This document shows, piece by piece, positions 8,772 through 18,090 of a stretch of 64,000 nucleotides of DNA (the stretch's first letter is position 1; every line of letters starts with the position of its first letter). A program made the position numbers and the translations under genes. The DNA comes from JAGNXB01 sp942490895 (lineage in GTDB: Bacteria > Bacteroidota > Bacteroidia > Chitinophagales > Saprospiraceae): positions 186,001-250,000 of the forward strand of contig CALNZC010000052.1 in NCBI GenBank assembly GCA_942490895.1, read 5' to 3'. The notes beneath the pieces were generated by a model. That model worked only from the letters and a program-made list of their open reading frames with translations. It did no database searches and was not told the origin of the DNA.

Positions 8772-8798
8772 CCCCCGGCTTTAACCGGGGGTTTTGTT
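8772..8798 (+). terminator. Rho-independent terminator after five-repeat gene
   Basis: CCCCCGG (8772-8778) pairs with CCGGGGG (8785-8791), followed by TTTTGTTT. It lies about 100 bp after the stop of the five-repeat protein gene. The stem resembles the CCCCGGTTTTTAAC... modules of the interspersed repeats at 2230 and 4707. Confidence 0.75.
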
Positions 8799-8921
8799 TG
8801 CAAGTCTAGATCGGGCTTCAGCCTCATTCGCCCAAAAATTTCCCAACTCCTCACCCGAAAGACAACCAGGAACAAGGAACAAAGGAACCAGGAATCATCC
8901 TACCCTTCCTACCTTCACCCC

Positions 8922-9827
8922 ATGCCAAAGTTCGATGTCACTCTCCTCACTGACAACCGCTATCATGAGCCGGTCAATCCGGACTGGTACGCCCAACAGA
9001 TCCTGGACGACGATGCCCTTCTCCGAACAGCCCTTGAAGCTCTGGGACTACGCGTCACCCGAATCTACTGGGATGATCCCACATTCGATTGGAGCCAGAC
9101 TCACTGTGCCGTCTTCCGCACCACCTGGGATTATTTTGACCGCTTTCCCGAATTCAGTCAATGGCTCGAAACAACTAGCCAGCTGACCCAACTGATCAAT
9201 CCCCCCGAATTGATCCACTGGAATATTGACAAACACTACCTCCAGGACCTGTCTGAAAATGGTGTGCGAATTCCACCAACCAACTTTATTGAAACAGGAG
9301 ACAACCGGACACTTGAACAAGTGGCTGTTGAAAGTGGCTGGCCAGAATTAATCCTGAAGCCTGCAATTTCCGGTGCTGCCCGACATACATATCGATTGAC
9401 CACAACTGATCTGTCCCATCTTGAGGATGTCTATCGCTCGCTTATCCAGGAAGAAGCCATGCTTCTTCAGGAATTCCAACACCGCGTTGTCACCGAAGGT
9501 GAAGTATCTCTGATGGTCATCGGAGGACATTATACACATGCTGTTTTGAAAACTGCGAAGGCTGGTGACTTCCGGGTCCAGGATGATTTTGGAGGGAAAG
9601 TTCAATCCTATAACCCAAGTCAGGAAGAAGTCCAATTCGCCGAACGAGTAGTGTCCCTTTGCCGCCCTCATCCCGTCTATGCTCGTGTCGATATGATCCG
9701 TGACAATTCTGGACAGATCTGCCTTTCCGAACTCGAACTCATCGAACCGGAATTGTGGCTGCGGAACCACCCCTCTGCCGCAAACCAATTGGCTGCGGCT
9801 CTGAAACAACATTTATCAGCCCTTTAA
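8922..9827 (+). CDS. ATP-grasp domain protein (RimK/glutathione-synthetase-like)
   Basis: A 301-residue cytosolic protein with the layout of stand-alone ATP-grasp ligases. There is an N-terminal Rossmann-like part (FDVTLLTDNRY), then a lysine in WPELILKPAISGAARHTYRL for ATP phosphate contact. EAMLLQEFQ follows as the adenine-binding hinge, and a C-terminal metal site is formed by YARVDMIRD and LSELELIEPELWLR. GEVSLMVIGGHYTHAVLKTA is the strand pair typical of this group. Family enzymes join a carboxylate to an amine or thiol via an acyl-phosphate; the substrate cannot be read from the sequence. Its 3' end overlaps the convergent gene by 12 bp. Confidence 0.85.
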   Translation: MPKFDVTLLTDNRYHEPVNPDWYAQQILDDDALLRTALEALGLRVTRIYWDDPTFDWSQTHCAVFRTTWDYFDRFPEFSQWLETTSQLTQLINPPELIHWNIDKHYLQDLSENGVRIPPTNFIETGDNRTLEQVAVESGWPELILKPAISGAARHTYRLTTTDLSHLEDVYRSLIQEEAMLLQEFQHRVVTEGEVSLMVIGGHYTHAVLKTAKAGDFRVQDDFGGKVQSYNPSQEEVQFAERVVSLCRPHPVYARVDMIRDNSGQICLSELELIEPELWLRNHPSAANQLAAALKQHLSAL

Positions 9828-11240
9828 AGAATGACCCGGGCTTCGTGCCTCATCCATGCAGGTCATGAACCACTTTTTCTCTGTCAGAACCTCCTCTGTG
9901 GAAATCGCCAGGCGGAGTTGGGCGACTGTTTTATCATCGTTCATGTTCACCTTCAGGATCTTATCTGCATACCGGACAATATTGAGGTAGTTTTCCTTGT
10001 GATATCCAATCACCTGTTTTCGATGAATATAGTTGCGCATCGCATCCAAATGTGATTGTAACAATTCATGTTCACCTGTTTCATACCAGGTCTTGAGGAG
10101 CAGAGTTCTTGCTGCCAGGTTGAGGAGAGGATCTCGATAATTGGCCTTTTGCAGTAATTGCAGGACCGCAGCATACCGCTGGCGTTCATATTCCAACCGA
10201 GCCAGGTTGAAGCTGAAGGAGCTTTCCCTGTATTTGCGTTCGAGCTGACCTTTGTACGCATAAATAAAGGTGTTCACCCATTCCAGGTCACCGACATGCA
10301 AAGCGGCTGCCACAATATTGTGATAGGCAAATCGGGACAGAATGCCCTGTTCCAAGAGGTATTCCTGGTCCAGGCCGGATTTATACAGACTGAGGACTTC
10401 ACTGAAAAAGGAATCTTCTCCATTATTCAATTTACGGATGCAATAATTGATGGCCTGCAGATAAAGCCCGCGCATTTCATCGCGTTCAAAGACATCTTGA
10501 CATTGATCAAGGGTTGTTGTAAATGCGTGAAAATGGTGGACCTGGTCCGGCTCTCGCAGCATACGATAACAGGCCAAATAGAGCGTAACTGCAGGGGTAT
10601 TCGCCTTATCAGTCCGTTCAGCCATGGCAATGACTTCTGCTACATCAAGCGTTTCCAATGTTGTATGATAGACCTGCCGTTGGGCATATGCCATGCAGAT
10701 CAATCGCAGTCGATTGGATAAATAAGCGGCATCTACATGATACACCATCTCCTGAAAGGAGGCGGGATCAGTCGGATTTTGAACCGTCTGTAAGGCGTAT
10801 TCCTCCCACATCAATTCATAGCGAACGGTATGATAGTGCCCATCTCGCAATGACCGTTTGTTAAGGCGCTTTTCAGCACCTTGTCGAGCCTTGGAATATT
10901 GGCTATTCAAACCTCGCTTCCGATAGCCCACTGCTAGCATGACTCCTTGTTGGACATCATCCGCTGCCCATTCCGATAATGACACATATGTCTCCAGCAA
11001 TTTGTGCAGGTAGCTCATGAGGAGCCGAAGTCGCTGGTCATCAAACGGGGTTGAGGAATACAAGTCAGACCATAGTTCTGCTTTGAACGTCAAGGGTCCA
11101 TCAACGATTCGATTAAAAAGAGGCAACAAATCTTCTCTTGTTGTGAAAAAGGGAGAACTGAGGAACTTTCGAATATCCCGATAGACTGAAGCCGGAAACG
11201 ACCTGACCAACTTGACAAGTGTGCTTTCTTCCAAATTCAT
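9816..11240 (-). CDS. Conserved alpha-helical protein of unknown function
   Basis: A 474-residue protein with no signal peptide and almost entirely helical character, rich in Leu, Tyr and Arg. It has regularly spaced helices suggesting a TPR-like solenoid (e.g. LARLEYERQRYAAVLQLLQK, LLKTWYETGEHELLQSHL). The N-terminus LVRSFPASVYRDIRKFLSSP recurs in large families of Saprospiraceae-type hypothetical proteins as far as I recall, but no function is known. Convergent with the ATP-grasp gene (12-bp overlap of the 3' ends). Confidence 0.7.
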   Translation of the reverse strand: MNLEESTLVKLVRSFPASVYRDIRKFLSSPFFTTREDLLPLFNRIVDGPLTFKAELWSDLYSSTPFDDQRLRLLMSYLHKLLETYVSLSEWAADDVQQGVMLAVGYRKRGLNSQYSKARQGAEKRLNKRSLRDGHYHTVRYELMWEEYALQTVQNPTDPASFQEMVYHVDAAYLSNRLRLICMAYAQRQVYHTTLETLDVAEVIAMAERTDKANTPAVTLYLACYRMLREPDQVHHFHAFTTTLDQCQDVFERDEMRGLYLQAINYCIRKLNNGEDSFFSEVLSLYKSGLDQEYLLEQGILSRFAYHNIVAAALHVGDLEWVNTFIYAYKGQLERKYRESSFSFNLARLEYERQRYAAVLQLLQKANYRDPLLNLAARTLLLKTWYETGEHELLQSHLDAMRNYIHRKQVIGYHKENYLNIVRYADKILKVNMNDDKTVAQLRLAISTEEVLTEKKWFMTCMDEARSPGHSLKG

Positions 11241-11657
11241 TGCATCTCTATATAACAGGCGTTAAATGGCGGCATTCTTGCCCAAACAACAGTAGATAGG
11301 AGGAAAGTTGTCAAATGAGTGCCACATTTTCCGCCAATCGACCAATGATTACTCTACAAATTGGTTGAATAATTGCGCTTTTCAAAGCATTATCAAGAAA
11401 TGTGTCAATTAAATCACTCTACAAAGCAGCTTTTTTGTCTTTGTATGCAGCAAGGGTAGCCTTCATATTTGTATCGTGAAAGAAACATCAAGCGAACTTT
11501 AGACTTACTGACCATGAACAACTCGCCATCGAGAACTGCCCGTAGAAATGGACGACCTTTGTTAACAAATGAAGGCCCACCCTCTGTAGCCACCAAACAA
11601 GCAACCAAGGACTTGTCGGCTGCTGACCATTCATTCCACCTTTTGAATCGCCCATCC
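11241..11657. other. Intergenic region between divergent genes
   Basis: AT-rich 417-bp stretch between the helical protein gene (minus) and the T9SS cargo gene (plus). It must hold both promoters. Open frames that extend the T9SS gene upstream to 11469 encode low-complexity polar residues ahead of a clear signal peptide and are not accepted as coding. No hairpin or repeat was seen. Confidence 0.5.
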
Positions 11658-14600
11658 ATGAACAAGCTATTTCTCTGCTGCCTGAGCTTCCTGATTATTT
11701 TTGGATTCTCCAACTCCGCTCAAAGCCAATGCAATCCGGATATCACTGCACCTGTTGTCATCTGTGATGCAAACCTTGACATCAAATTAGACGCCATCTC
11801 ATTTACTGCCACCTTACATGCTGCAGAAGTAGATGATGGATCTTGGGACAACTGTACAGTAGACACTGATCTCATCTTGAAAATTGAAAAAGGAAACGCC
11901 TCACAAAATCCACCCCTCACGACCAGCGTCACCTTTTCATTAAAAGACATTGGACCTCAAGTCGTCACCCTTTGGGCTATCGATGAATCAGGGAATAATA
12001 ATGTCTGCATGACTGAGATTAACATCCTGGAAAAGTGCCAGGGAATCAATCCTCTTCCAGCGTGCCCCAATCAACTTGAGGTCCAATTAGAAACGGGTGA
12101 ATCTGTCTCTCTGACTCCAGATGATATTCTTCAGGGAGGGATGTATTGTTACACTGATTTTATTTTATCTCTTGATCCACCCAGTGCCTCGAGCTACTCA
12201 ATAACCCTTACCGCTGCTGATGAGGGACAACATTTCGTCAGTGTAACCGACATCAACACGGCAAACGCTTGCTGGTGCATTTTAGATGTCTTTGTGGATT
12301 GCCAGGATGATGTGATCCCACCCGTAGCTGTTTGTGAGTCATTCATTTCTTTGCCACTCAGTATGGACGGTCCGGATTTGACCTATCTGACTGCACTTGA
12401 GCTCAATGACGGGAGCTGGGACAACTGTACATCTACTGCAGATCTCAGCTTTGCCATTGAAGCGTCAGCCATGCCCTCCCCGTCCATGCCTGTGGAGACA
12501 CAGATCGAATTCACTGCAGAAGGCTCTTACAGCCCGATCATTCTTTGGGTAGCCGACAAAACAGGCAACACCACGGTATGCATGGTGGACGTGGAGATCA
12601 CCGCCCCATCCTGTCTGCCAGACATCACTTCCCCAGCATGTGTGGCACCTGGTGATCTTTCATTCACTGGTTCCGCATGGAGTGCCCTGGGTGTTGATGT
12701 TGGAGACTTCCTTCAGATGAACCTCCTTCTGGGGGCTGCGACCAGCTACGACTATTGTGGCCCATCAGTCATCGAACAAACCGTTATCGTCAAACTGGAC
12801 AGTTGTGATCGGCCTGTGGAAATCATTCGTGCTTTCCAGGCAGCCGATTTATCCTTTAATCTTTCAGATACCTCCATTCAGAAAATCGAGATCATTTACG
12901 GCCTTGAACTCCTGGTTCCTGTCGACCCTGTAATTGGTGCACCCCAACCCGACAGCCTTTTCTTTTGGCTGAATGGCGGCTTGATGTCTGCTACATATAC
13001 CGACAGTCTTATCGATCTGACCTGCAACAATGCCACAGATCTGGTCATTCGCACCTGGTTCATTGACGACCCATGCAAAGACAACAGCGACGATCCACGA
13101 ATTGAACTGCCCCGCCTGGATCTTGACAACAATGGTGAATTAGGAGATGCATATCTAACCTTGTGCACCTTGGACTCCATGTACTTGCTCGAGAATGGAC
13201 TCCCTACTCTGGCTCTAGGACCGATCAGTGGCAAATACAGCTATGTTCAGCTGATAACACTGAATGACACTGATACCATTCTCCTGTCTGCATCCGGTCA
13301 GGTATTTGTTGATACACTTACCAATTGCACTCTGGATGGTGGCGAACCTGCACTGGCTGGCTGGCCTGTCAAGGCGATCGGGATGTTTTCCGGTAAAGTA
13401 TACACAGCCATTACTGAATCAGATGGGAGCTATTCGATCACTGGCATCTGTCCGACCGACCTTCTTTTGGAATTGAGTCTTGACGTGCCGTTCTCTTATG
13501 GACAGGGATGCCAAACAACCTGGGAAGTTCCTTGCTCGCAGAATGACCCCGGCGAGCAACATATTCCCGTACAACTGAACAGCAGCTGTCCTATTGTAGA
13601 GGTAGAACTCTCTGCACCTTTTCTCCGTCGTTGCGATGCAAACACGTATACGGTCAGTTATACGAATTACAGCGCTGAAATCATCCCGGATGCGTCAATA
13701 GAAGTCACCCTGGACAGCTATCTGGAATTCACTGGAAGCTCACTCCAAGCGACTGCATTAGGGAACAATAAATTTGCAATTGAACTGGGTGATCTCGAAC
13801 CCGGAATCAGTGGTCAAGTAACTCTGGAATGCAATGTTAGTTGTGGTGCACCTCTAGGGTATACCCATTGCTCTGAAGTTTATTTCCTGCCTGACACATT
13901 ATGTCCTCCATCACCTGAATGGTCTGGAGCCAACATCGAAGTCTCTGGCTATTGCGATCAGGATAGCATTTATCTGCAGATCCGGAATTCAGGTGAGGGA
14001 AATATGTCTGGCCCACTGGGATACACAATCGTGGAGGATGTCATCATGTTTATGCAGGATGAGTTCAACCTCAATGCAAGTGGCACATTGGACCTGCCTG
14101 CTATCCCTTCGAACGGCAATCCATGGCATCTGGAGGCCGAGCAGGAACCTGACCATCCTTACCCGGGGAATGTCGCTATCACTGTCAGGGGTTGTGAAGA
14201 ACAATACAATGGAGGACAAAAGAATGCCTTCCCTTTCGAAAACCCCAGTCCGTTTATTGCAAATGATTGTCAAGCAAACGTCTCTTCTTTCGATCCGAAT
14301 GCGAAGTCCGCTTTCCCAGGTGGCTACGGATCATCTCATTACATTGAGCAGAATACTCAAATTGAATACTTGCTTCAGTTCCAGAACACCGGAACAGATA
14401 CGGCATTCCAGGTCGTCTTGCTCGATACATTATCAAGCCTGCTTGATCCAATGACGATTCGGACTGGACCTTCCAGCCACAAATACAAATTCGAACTCCT
14501 GCAAGGTCACATCATGCGATTTACGTTTGATCCGATCATCCTCCCACAGGAGAATGTGAACGAGGCTGGCTCCCATGGATATGTAAAGTTCACGATTGAC

Positions 14601-14996
14601 CAGCACGTAGATCTGGCGATTGGTTCAATCATTGAAAACCAGGCCGCCATTTACTTTGACAAGAACGATGTGATCATGACCAATACCGTCAGTCACACAG
14701 TGGGTGAAGATTTCATCGAAGTGATCAGTGATGTCATCACACCCCAGCCTGGAGCCGGCACGCTGAATGTATTCCCGAATCCTGCTCAAGTGGATGTCCA
14801 GTTTCAACTGGACGGAACAGGGTACAACGATGCTCAGTTCCTACTCCTGGATGCAATGGGCCGCACCATCAGAAAGGACCAATTTAATGGGAATGTATAC
14901 ATCCTGAATAGAGTTGGCCTGGAGAAAGGCATCTACTTCTATCTGATCCAGGGTGATGGAAAGGCTCTGCACAGCGGAAAGGTCATCCTGCATTAA
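11658..14996 (+). CDS. Large T9SS type A cargo protein with HYR-like and DUF11-like domains
   Basis: A 1112-residue secreted protein. The signal peptide is MNKLFLCCLSFLIIFGFSNS (cleavage after AQSQ). Two N-terminal repeats (NPDITAPVVICDANLDIKL... and DDVIPPVAVCESFISLPLS...) each carry ELNDGSWDNCT-type motifs, as in HYR-like adhesin modules. Around residues 875-1010, SFDPNAKSAFPGG followed by IEYLLQFQNTGTDTAFQVVL and ENQAAIYFDKNDVIMTNT is the conserved-repeat domain (DUF11/DUF7619-like) often found just before the sorting signal. The last 80 residues (LNVFPNPAQVDVQFQL ... KGIYFYLIQGDGKALHSGKV) are a type A T9SS sorting domain. Probably displayed on the cell surface or released. ATG 11658 is chosen for the signal peptide. 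Confidence 0.85.
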   Translation: MNKLFLCCLSFLIIFGFSNSAQSQCNPDITAPVVICDANLDIKLDAISFTATLHAAEVDDGSWDNCTVDTDLILKIEKGNASQNPPLTTSVTFSLKDIGPQVVTLWAIDESGNNNVCMTEINILEKCQGINPLPACPNQLEVQLETGESVSLTPDDILQGGMYCYTDFILSLDPPSASSYSITLTAADEGQHFVSVTDINTANACWCILDVFVDCQDDVIPPVAVCESFISLPLSMDGPDLTYLTALELNDGSWDNCTSTADLSFAIEASAMPSPSMPVETQIEFTAEGSYSPIILWVADKTGNTTVCMVDVEITAPSCLPDITSPACVAPGDLSFTGSAWSALGVDVGDFLQMNLLLGAATSYDYCGPSVIEQTVIVKLDSCDRPVEIIRAFQAADLSFNLSDTSIQKIEIIYGLELLVPVDPVIGAPQPDSLFFWLNGGLMSATYTDSLIDLTCNNATDLVIRTWFIDDPCKDNSDDPRIELPRLDLDNNGELGDAYLTLCTLDSMYLLENGLPTLALGPISGKYSYVQLITLNDTDTILLSASGQVFVDTLTNCTLDGGEPALAGWPVKAIGMFSGKVYTAITESDGSYSITGICPTDLLLELSLDVPFSYGQGCQTTWEVPCSQNDPGEQHIPVQLNSSCPIVEVELSAPFLRRCDANTYTVSYTNYSAEIIPDASIEVTLDSYLEFTGSSLQATALGNNKFAIELGDLEPGISGQVTLECNVSCGAPLGYTHCSEVYFLPDTLCPPSPEWSGANIEVSGYCDQDSIYLQIRNSGEGNMSGPLGYTIVEDVIMFMQDEFNLNASGTLDLPAIPSNGNPWHLEAEQEPDHPYPGNVAITVRGCEEQYNGGQKNAFPFENPSPFIANDCQANVSSFDPNAKSAFPGGYGSSHYIEQNTQIEYLLQFQNTGTDTAFQVVLLDTLSSLLDPMTIRTGPSSHKYKFELLQGHIMRFTFDPIILPQENVNEAGSHGYVKFTIDQHVDLAIGSIIENQAAIYFDKNDVIMTNTVSHTVGEDFIEVISDVITPQPGAGTLNVFPNPAQVDVQFQLDGTGYNDAQFLLLDAMGRTIRKDQFNGNVYILNRVGLEKGIYFYLIQGDGKALHSGKVILH

Positions 14997-15019
14997 GACA
15001 CTATATCTCATGGACACCT

Positions 15020-15052
15020 GGCGGTATCGCGTTCTGCGGTACCGCCTTTTTT
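15020..15052 (+). terminator. Rho-independent terminator
   Basis: GGCGGTA (15020-15026) pairs with TACCGCC (15040-15046), followed by TTTTTT. It lies 24 bp after the stop of the T9SS type A gene and before the convergent T9SS type B gene. Confidence 0.85.
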
Positions 15053-15077
15053 AAATTCCCCAATTCACCAAAGGGTA

Positions 15078-16889
15078 CTATCGAACCAAGGTTATCTCCC
15101 CCCGAATAGTTCGGGATTCCAACATCCCTGTTGTCCGATATTCCACCCGATAGCCAAAACTGTCAGACGGAAGTGCTTCGCCTCGTAGTTGCCCATCCCA
15201 ACCCTCCTGAGGATCAGCAGAAGAATAGACCAAGTCTCCCCAACGGCTGTAGACCTGGAGTTGATACGCTTCGATTCGGCAGTCTGCCACCGGTCCAAAA
15301 ACATCATTTACGCCATCACCATTTGGCGTAAATACATTGGGAAAGTCAACCGGACATGGGCAATCTTCCTTTAATTCGGTGTGGAAAGAAGAGTGGAAGG
15401 TCTGACAACCCACCCATACCTGAACTCGTCCTTCCTGACCAACAAGCAGTGGAACTGAAGAGCTGGTCTCCCCACTTTCCCAGGCCCATGCTGTCGCACC
15501 AGGAAATTGTGCCTCTGCCCAGAGGGTATCCGCTGGGCAACCTATCAGGAGGGTATCCAGATCCGGAAGCATGAATACATCATCACAGATCGCCTTCAAG
15601 CCAGGATCAAAGTCGTTTACAGTCACATCAATGACCACCTCCTGCAGGACATAGTCTGCAGGCTGCATGGGCAATTCGGTGCTGTACCCACTGGTCGAAT
15701 AAGGTATGGGTTGTAATACCGTCTCTGCCCCACACAGCATTGGTTCGTCAAGGTCCACGGTAACCATTGCGAGCTTCCCGTTCAGATTGGCAGCAATAGC
15801 CAACCGGCTATTCGGAAGCAGACAGAAATCGTGATTCAACAAGCGGGTCTGACCTGGGTCCGGGTTGATATAGATCTGCTTCACCAGACTCCCTTGATCA
15901 TCGAAGATCACTACAGATAGATACCCCTTGATAAGAGAATCTGTGGTCACGGTGACAAAATGCCCGTTAGGCAGTGGTTCGACCCGGCGGATCTGCAAGT
16001 TCTCCACATTGGTAAAGCCCCCTCCATTAGCTCGAAACATCTCCCCCCGGGAAAGGAATTGTCCCTGATCATCTACAAAAACGGGGACTGCAGAATACAG
16101 ATAATTGCTGTTTGCGAATTGACCGAGAAGCAGAAATCCACTATCCAACTCGACAGGGATCACACTATTGTATAACGGTGCGATCTGCCAGGTCTGCCAG
16201 ACCACTTGACCATTGTCTGGATCAACCTCGTACAGCCGGTCGCCTCTTCGCATCAATATATGCCCGTTTGTAAGTGGAATAGCAACGGTTAAATAACCGA
16301 TAACCGAGGTATAATACCGTCGTAAACTCAGCAGGTCGCCATCTGCATTGAGGATGCCGATCATGTCGGAAACCACGCCAATGGGATTGCACCATCCGAC
16401 GATGAAGATTCGGTTTCCCGGCAGTAATCCCATCTTGAAGACTCCTGGCCCAAAATCTGTTGCCCCCCATGTTCTGGCCCAGACCATGCCTCCTTCCGCA
16501 TCCAGCCTGACCAGATGAAAGGCGCTTTGGTTACCCCCAAAATGCATCGTCCCGACCAGGATTTGGCCAGCGCTGTCAATCACCACATCGCTGACCCTGT
16601 ACGGACGAAAGGATAACGGATAGGTGAGGGCCTTTGCCCAGGAGAGGTCTCCGCATGAATCAAAGTACATCACCCTGACGACCCGTGTTGCAGAATCACA
16701 CTCGGCTACAGCCCAACCCCTATCCGGCGATGAAGCCATTTTAGCATATCCAAAATGCTGATAGTTAACATCAATCTGGTCAAATACCTGGACATATTCC
16801 CGTTGAGCGAAAAGGGCGGATCCGGTCAGGCATGCGACCAGTATAAACATGGATCGAAGTCGTGCTGAACCTGGGTTTAAGATCATCAT
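15078..16889 (-). CDS. T9SS type B (gliding-motility C-terminal domain) secreted protein
   Basis: A 603-residue protein with a signal peptide (MFILVACLTGSALFAQ), a long region of beta-propeller-like repeats (GWAVAECDSATRVVRVMYFD, FIVGWCNPIGVVSDMIGILN, ILMRRGDRLYEVDPDNGQVV), and a C-terminal domain CPVDFPNVFTPNGDGVND ... LQVYSRWGDLVYSS ... GWDGQL. The last part is the canonical gliding-motility-associated type B sorting signal of T9SS cargo. ATG 16889 overlaps the upstream stop codon as ATGA, indicating translational coupling with the small upstream gene. The repeats have no named family that I can assign with certainty. Confidence 0.85.
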   Translation of the reverse strand: MMILNPGSARLRSMFILVACLTGSALFAQREYVQVFDQIDVNYQHFGYAKMASSPDRGWAVAECDSATRVVRVMYFDSCGDLSWAKALTYPLSFRPYRVSDVVIDSAGQILVGTMHFGGNQSAFHLVRLDAEGGMVWARTWGATDFGPGVFKMGLLPGNRIFIVGWCNPIGVVSDMIGILNADGDLLSLRRYYTSVIGYLTVAIPLTNGHILMRRGDRLYEVDPDNGQVVWQTWQIAPLYNSVIPVELDSGFLLLGQFANSNYLYSAVPVFVDDQGQFLSRGEMFRANGGGFTNVENLQIRRVEPLPNGHFVTVTTDSLIKGYLSVVIFDDQGSLVKQIYINPDPGQTRLLNHDFCLLPNSRLAIAANLNGKLAMVTVDLDEPMLCGAETVLQPIPYSTSGYSTELPMQPADYVLQEVVIDVTVNDFDPGLKAICDDVFMLPDLDTLLIGCPADTLWAEAQFPGATAWAWESGETSSSVPLLVGQEGRVQVWVGCQTFHSSFHTELKEDCPCPVDFPNVFTPNGDGVNDVFGPVADCRIEAYQLQVYSRWGDLVYSSADPQEGWDGQLRGEALPSDSFGYRVEYRTTGMLESRTIRGEITLVR

Positions 16890-17218
16890 TCCCCTTCGCC
16901 AATCGGTTCGGGAGAGGTCGTCAGACTGGCCATTGACCATGAATCAAGATACCGCAGAAAAACCGGGGTCTCATTGCGCAGCATATCCAGGATGGCTGCA
17001 TAGTCATCCCAATGATGATGACACCATACATAACCGGATGGATCCTGAACATCATGCTCTGGCATCGTCTTGACATCTCGATGAAAATAGATCCCACCGA
17101 TCGTCGATCCATCCGACTCCTGAAGCCCAATCACCGCTTGATATTCATAGCCCCTGGCATTGGTCCCTCCGGAATAGAGGTCTAAGGTATAGGTGTGTAT
17201 CTCTTTGAGAATATCCAT
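16886..17218 (-). CDS. Small cytosolic protein of unknown function
   Basis: A 110-residue protein without signal peptide. It begins MDILKEIHTYTLDLYSGGTN, then two-layer beta-like segments (YEYQAVIGLQES, GGIYFHRDVKTMPEHDVQDP) and a His/Trp-rich stretch SGYVWCHHHWDDYAAILDML. No family is recognised. The start at 17218 is preferred over 17275 because the extra residues overlap the region just before the neighbouring gene. Its stop overlaps the ATG of the T9SS type B gene by 4 bp. Confidence 0.6.
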   Translation of the reverse strand: MDILKEIHTYTLDLYSGGTNARGYEYQAVIGLQESDGSTIGGIYFHRDVKTMPEHDVQDPSGYVWCHHHWDDYAAILDMLRNETPVFLRYLDSWSMASLTTSPEPIGEGE

Positions 17219-17287
17219 GATACGAGCGAGTTTGAATCGTTGAAAATAAGAAAACAGGAGAGGACGGCCAGGCATCGTCCAGGTGAA

Positions 17288-18022
17288 CTAAGTCCTCATG
17301 CCGATCAAGCTGAGCATTCGGCCGCTTTGTGCACCATCGCGTCGATAGGAATAGAACAGGTCCGGTTCATCGAAGGTGCAATAACTGGACCCGGTGACGT
17401 GTTCATTCGTGATCCCAGCAGCCAGAGCCTGGGCAAAAACAAATCCTTTTACATCCAGAAAAAACTTGTCTTCCTGGTTCCCGGGCCTCAGGAAAAAGTC
17501 TGGAAACTGGTCTGCCACTTCTTCACCAACCTCGTAGCGGGGCCAACCAATACTGGCACTTAAATACACCCAAAGGTCAGCGGGATCCGATTGATAGTGT
17601 TGATGCATGGCCACAATCGTCCTCGACAAAATTTGAAGAGATGCACCTCGCCATCCCGCATGAACCGCACCCACGGCCTGTTGAACAGGATCATAGATTA
17701 AAATAGCACAACAATCGGCCGTGCCTATCCCCAGATAGATTTCCTTTTGGTTGGTGATCAGGGCATCAAAACCTTCATATCTGCCCGAGCGTTCTACGAC
17801 CAAAATCTGATTGTCATGGATCTGCCTGGACAAGGCCAGCTGGCTTGACTGAATCTCGAGTTCTGAGCAATGTAAGCCCAGATTCTCCTGGACCTTTGCA
17901 GGATCATCTGAAGTAAATATTCCAAGATTTCGGGAGTCGTAAGGCGACTGGCTGGCACCTCCTAAACGGGTGCTTTCGCAAGCAATCAGTTGTTCTGATG
18001 AAAACGGTGCGTGAATGATCAT
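17288..18022 (-). CDS. pgeF: PgeF/YfiH-type laccase-domain purine nucleosidase-like protein
   Basis: A 244-residue protein of the multi-copper polyphenol oxidase (DUF152) family, now known to act as purine nucleoside phosphorylase/deaminase and in peptidoglycan editing. The zinc-binding catalytic residues are present: His in LSRQIHDNQ (about 69), Cys in GTADCCAILI (about 104) and His in GAVHAGWRG (121). The C-terminal SYRRDGAQSGRMLSLIGM is the family signature. Length is normal. Minus-strand, about 70 bp upstream of the small hypothetical gene. The symbol rests on family membership, not on tested activity. Confidence 0.88.
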   Translation of the reverse strand: MIIHAPFSSEQLIACESTRLGGASQSPYDSRNLGIFTSDDPAKVQENLGLHCSELEIQSSQLALSRQIHDNQILVVERSGRYEGFDALITNQKEIYLGIGTADCCAILIYDPVQQAVGAVHAGWRGASLQILSRTIVAMHQHYQSDPADLWVYLSASIGWPRYEVGEEVADQFPDFFLRPGNQEDKFFLDVKGFVFAQALAAGITNEHVTGSSYCTFDEPDLFYSYRRDGAQSGRMLSLIGMRT

Positions 18023-18090
18023 TCCTGCAATAATCCGAAAATCCCGGGAATTTGCGGCTTGCCAACCCTGACCTTTTCAAACTCCCGCTC

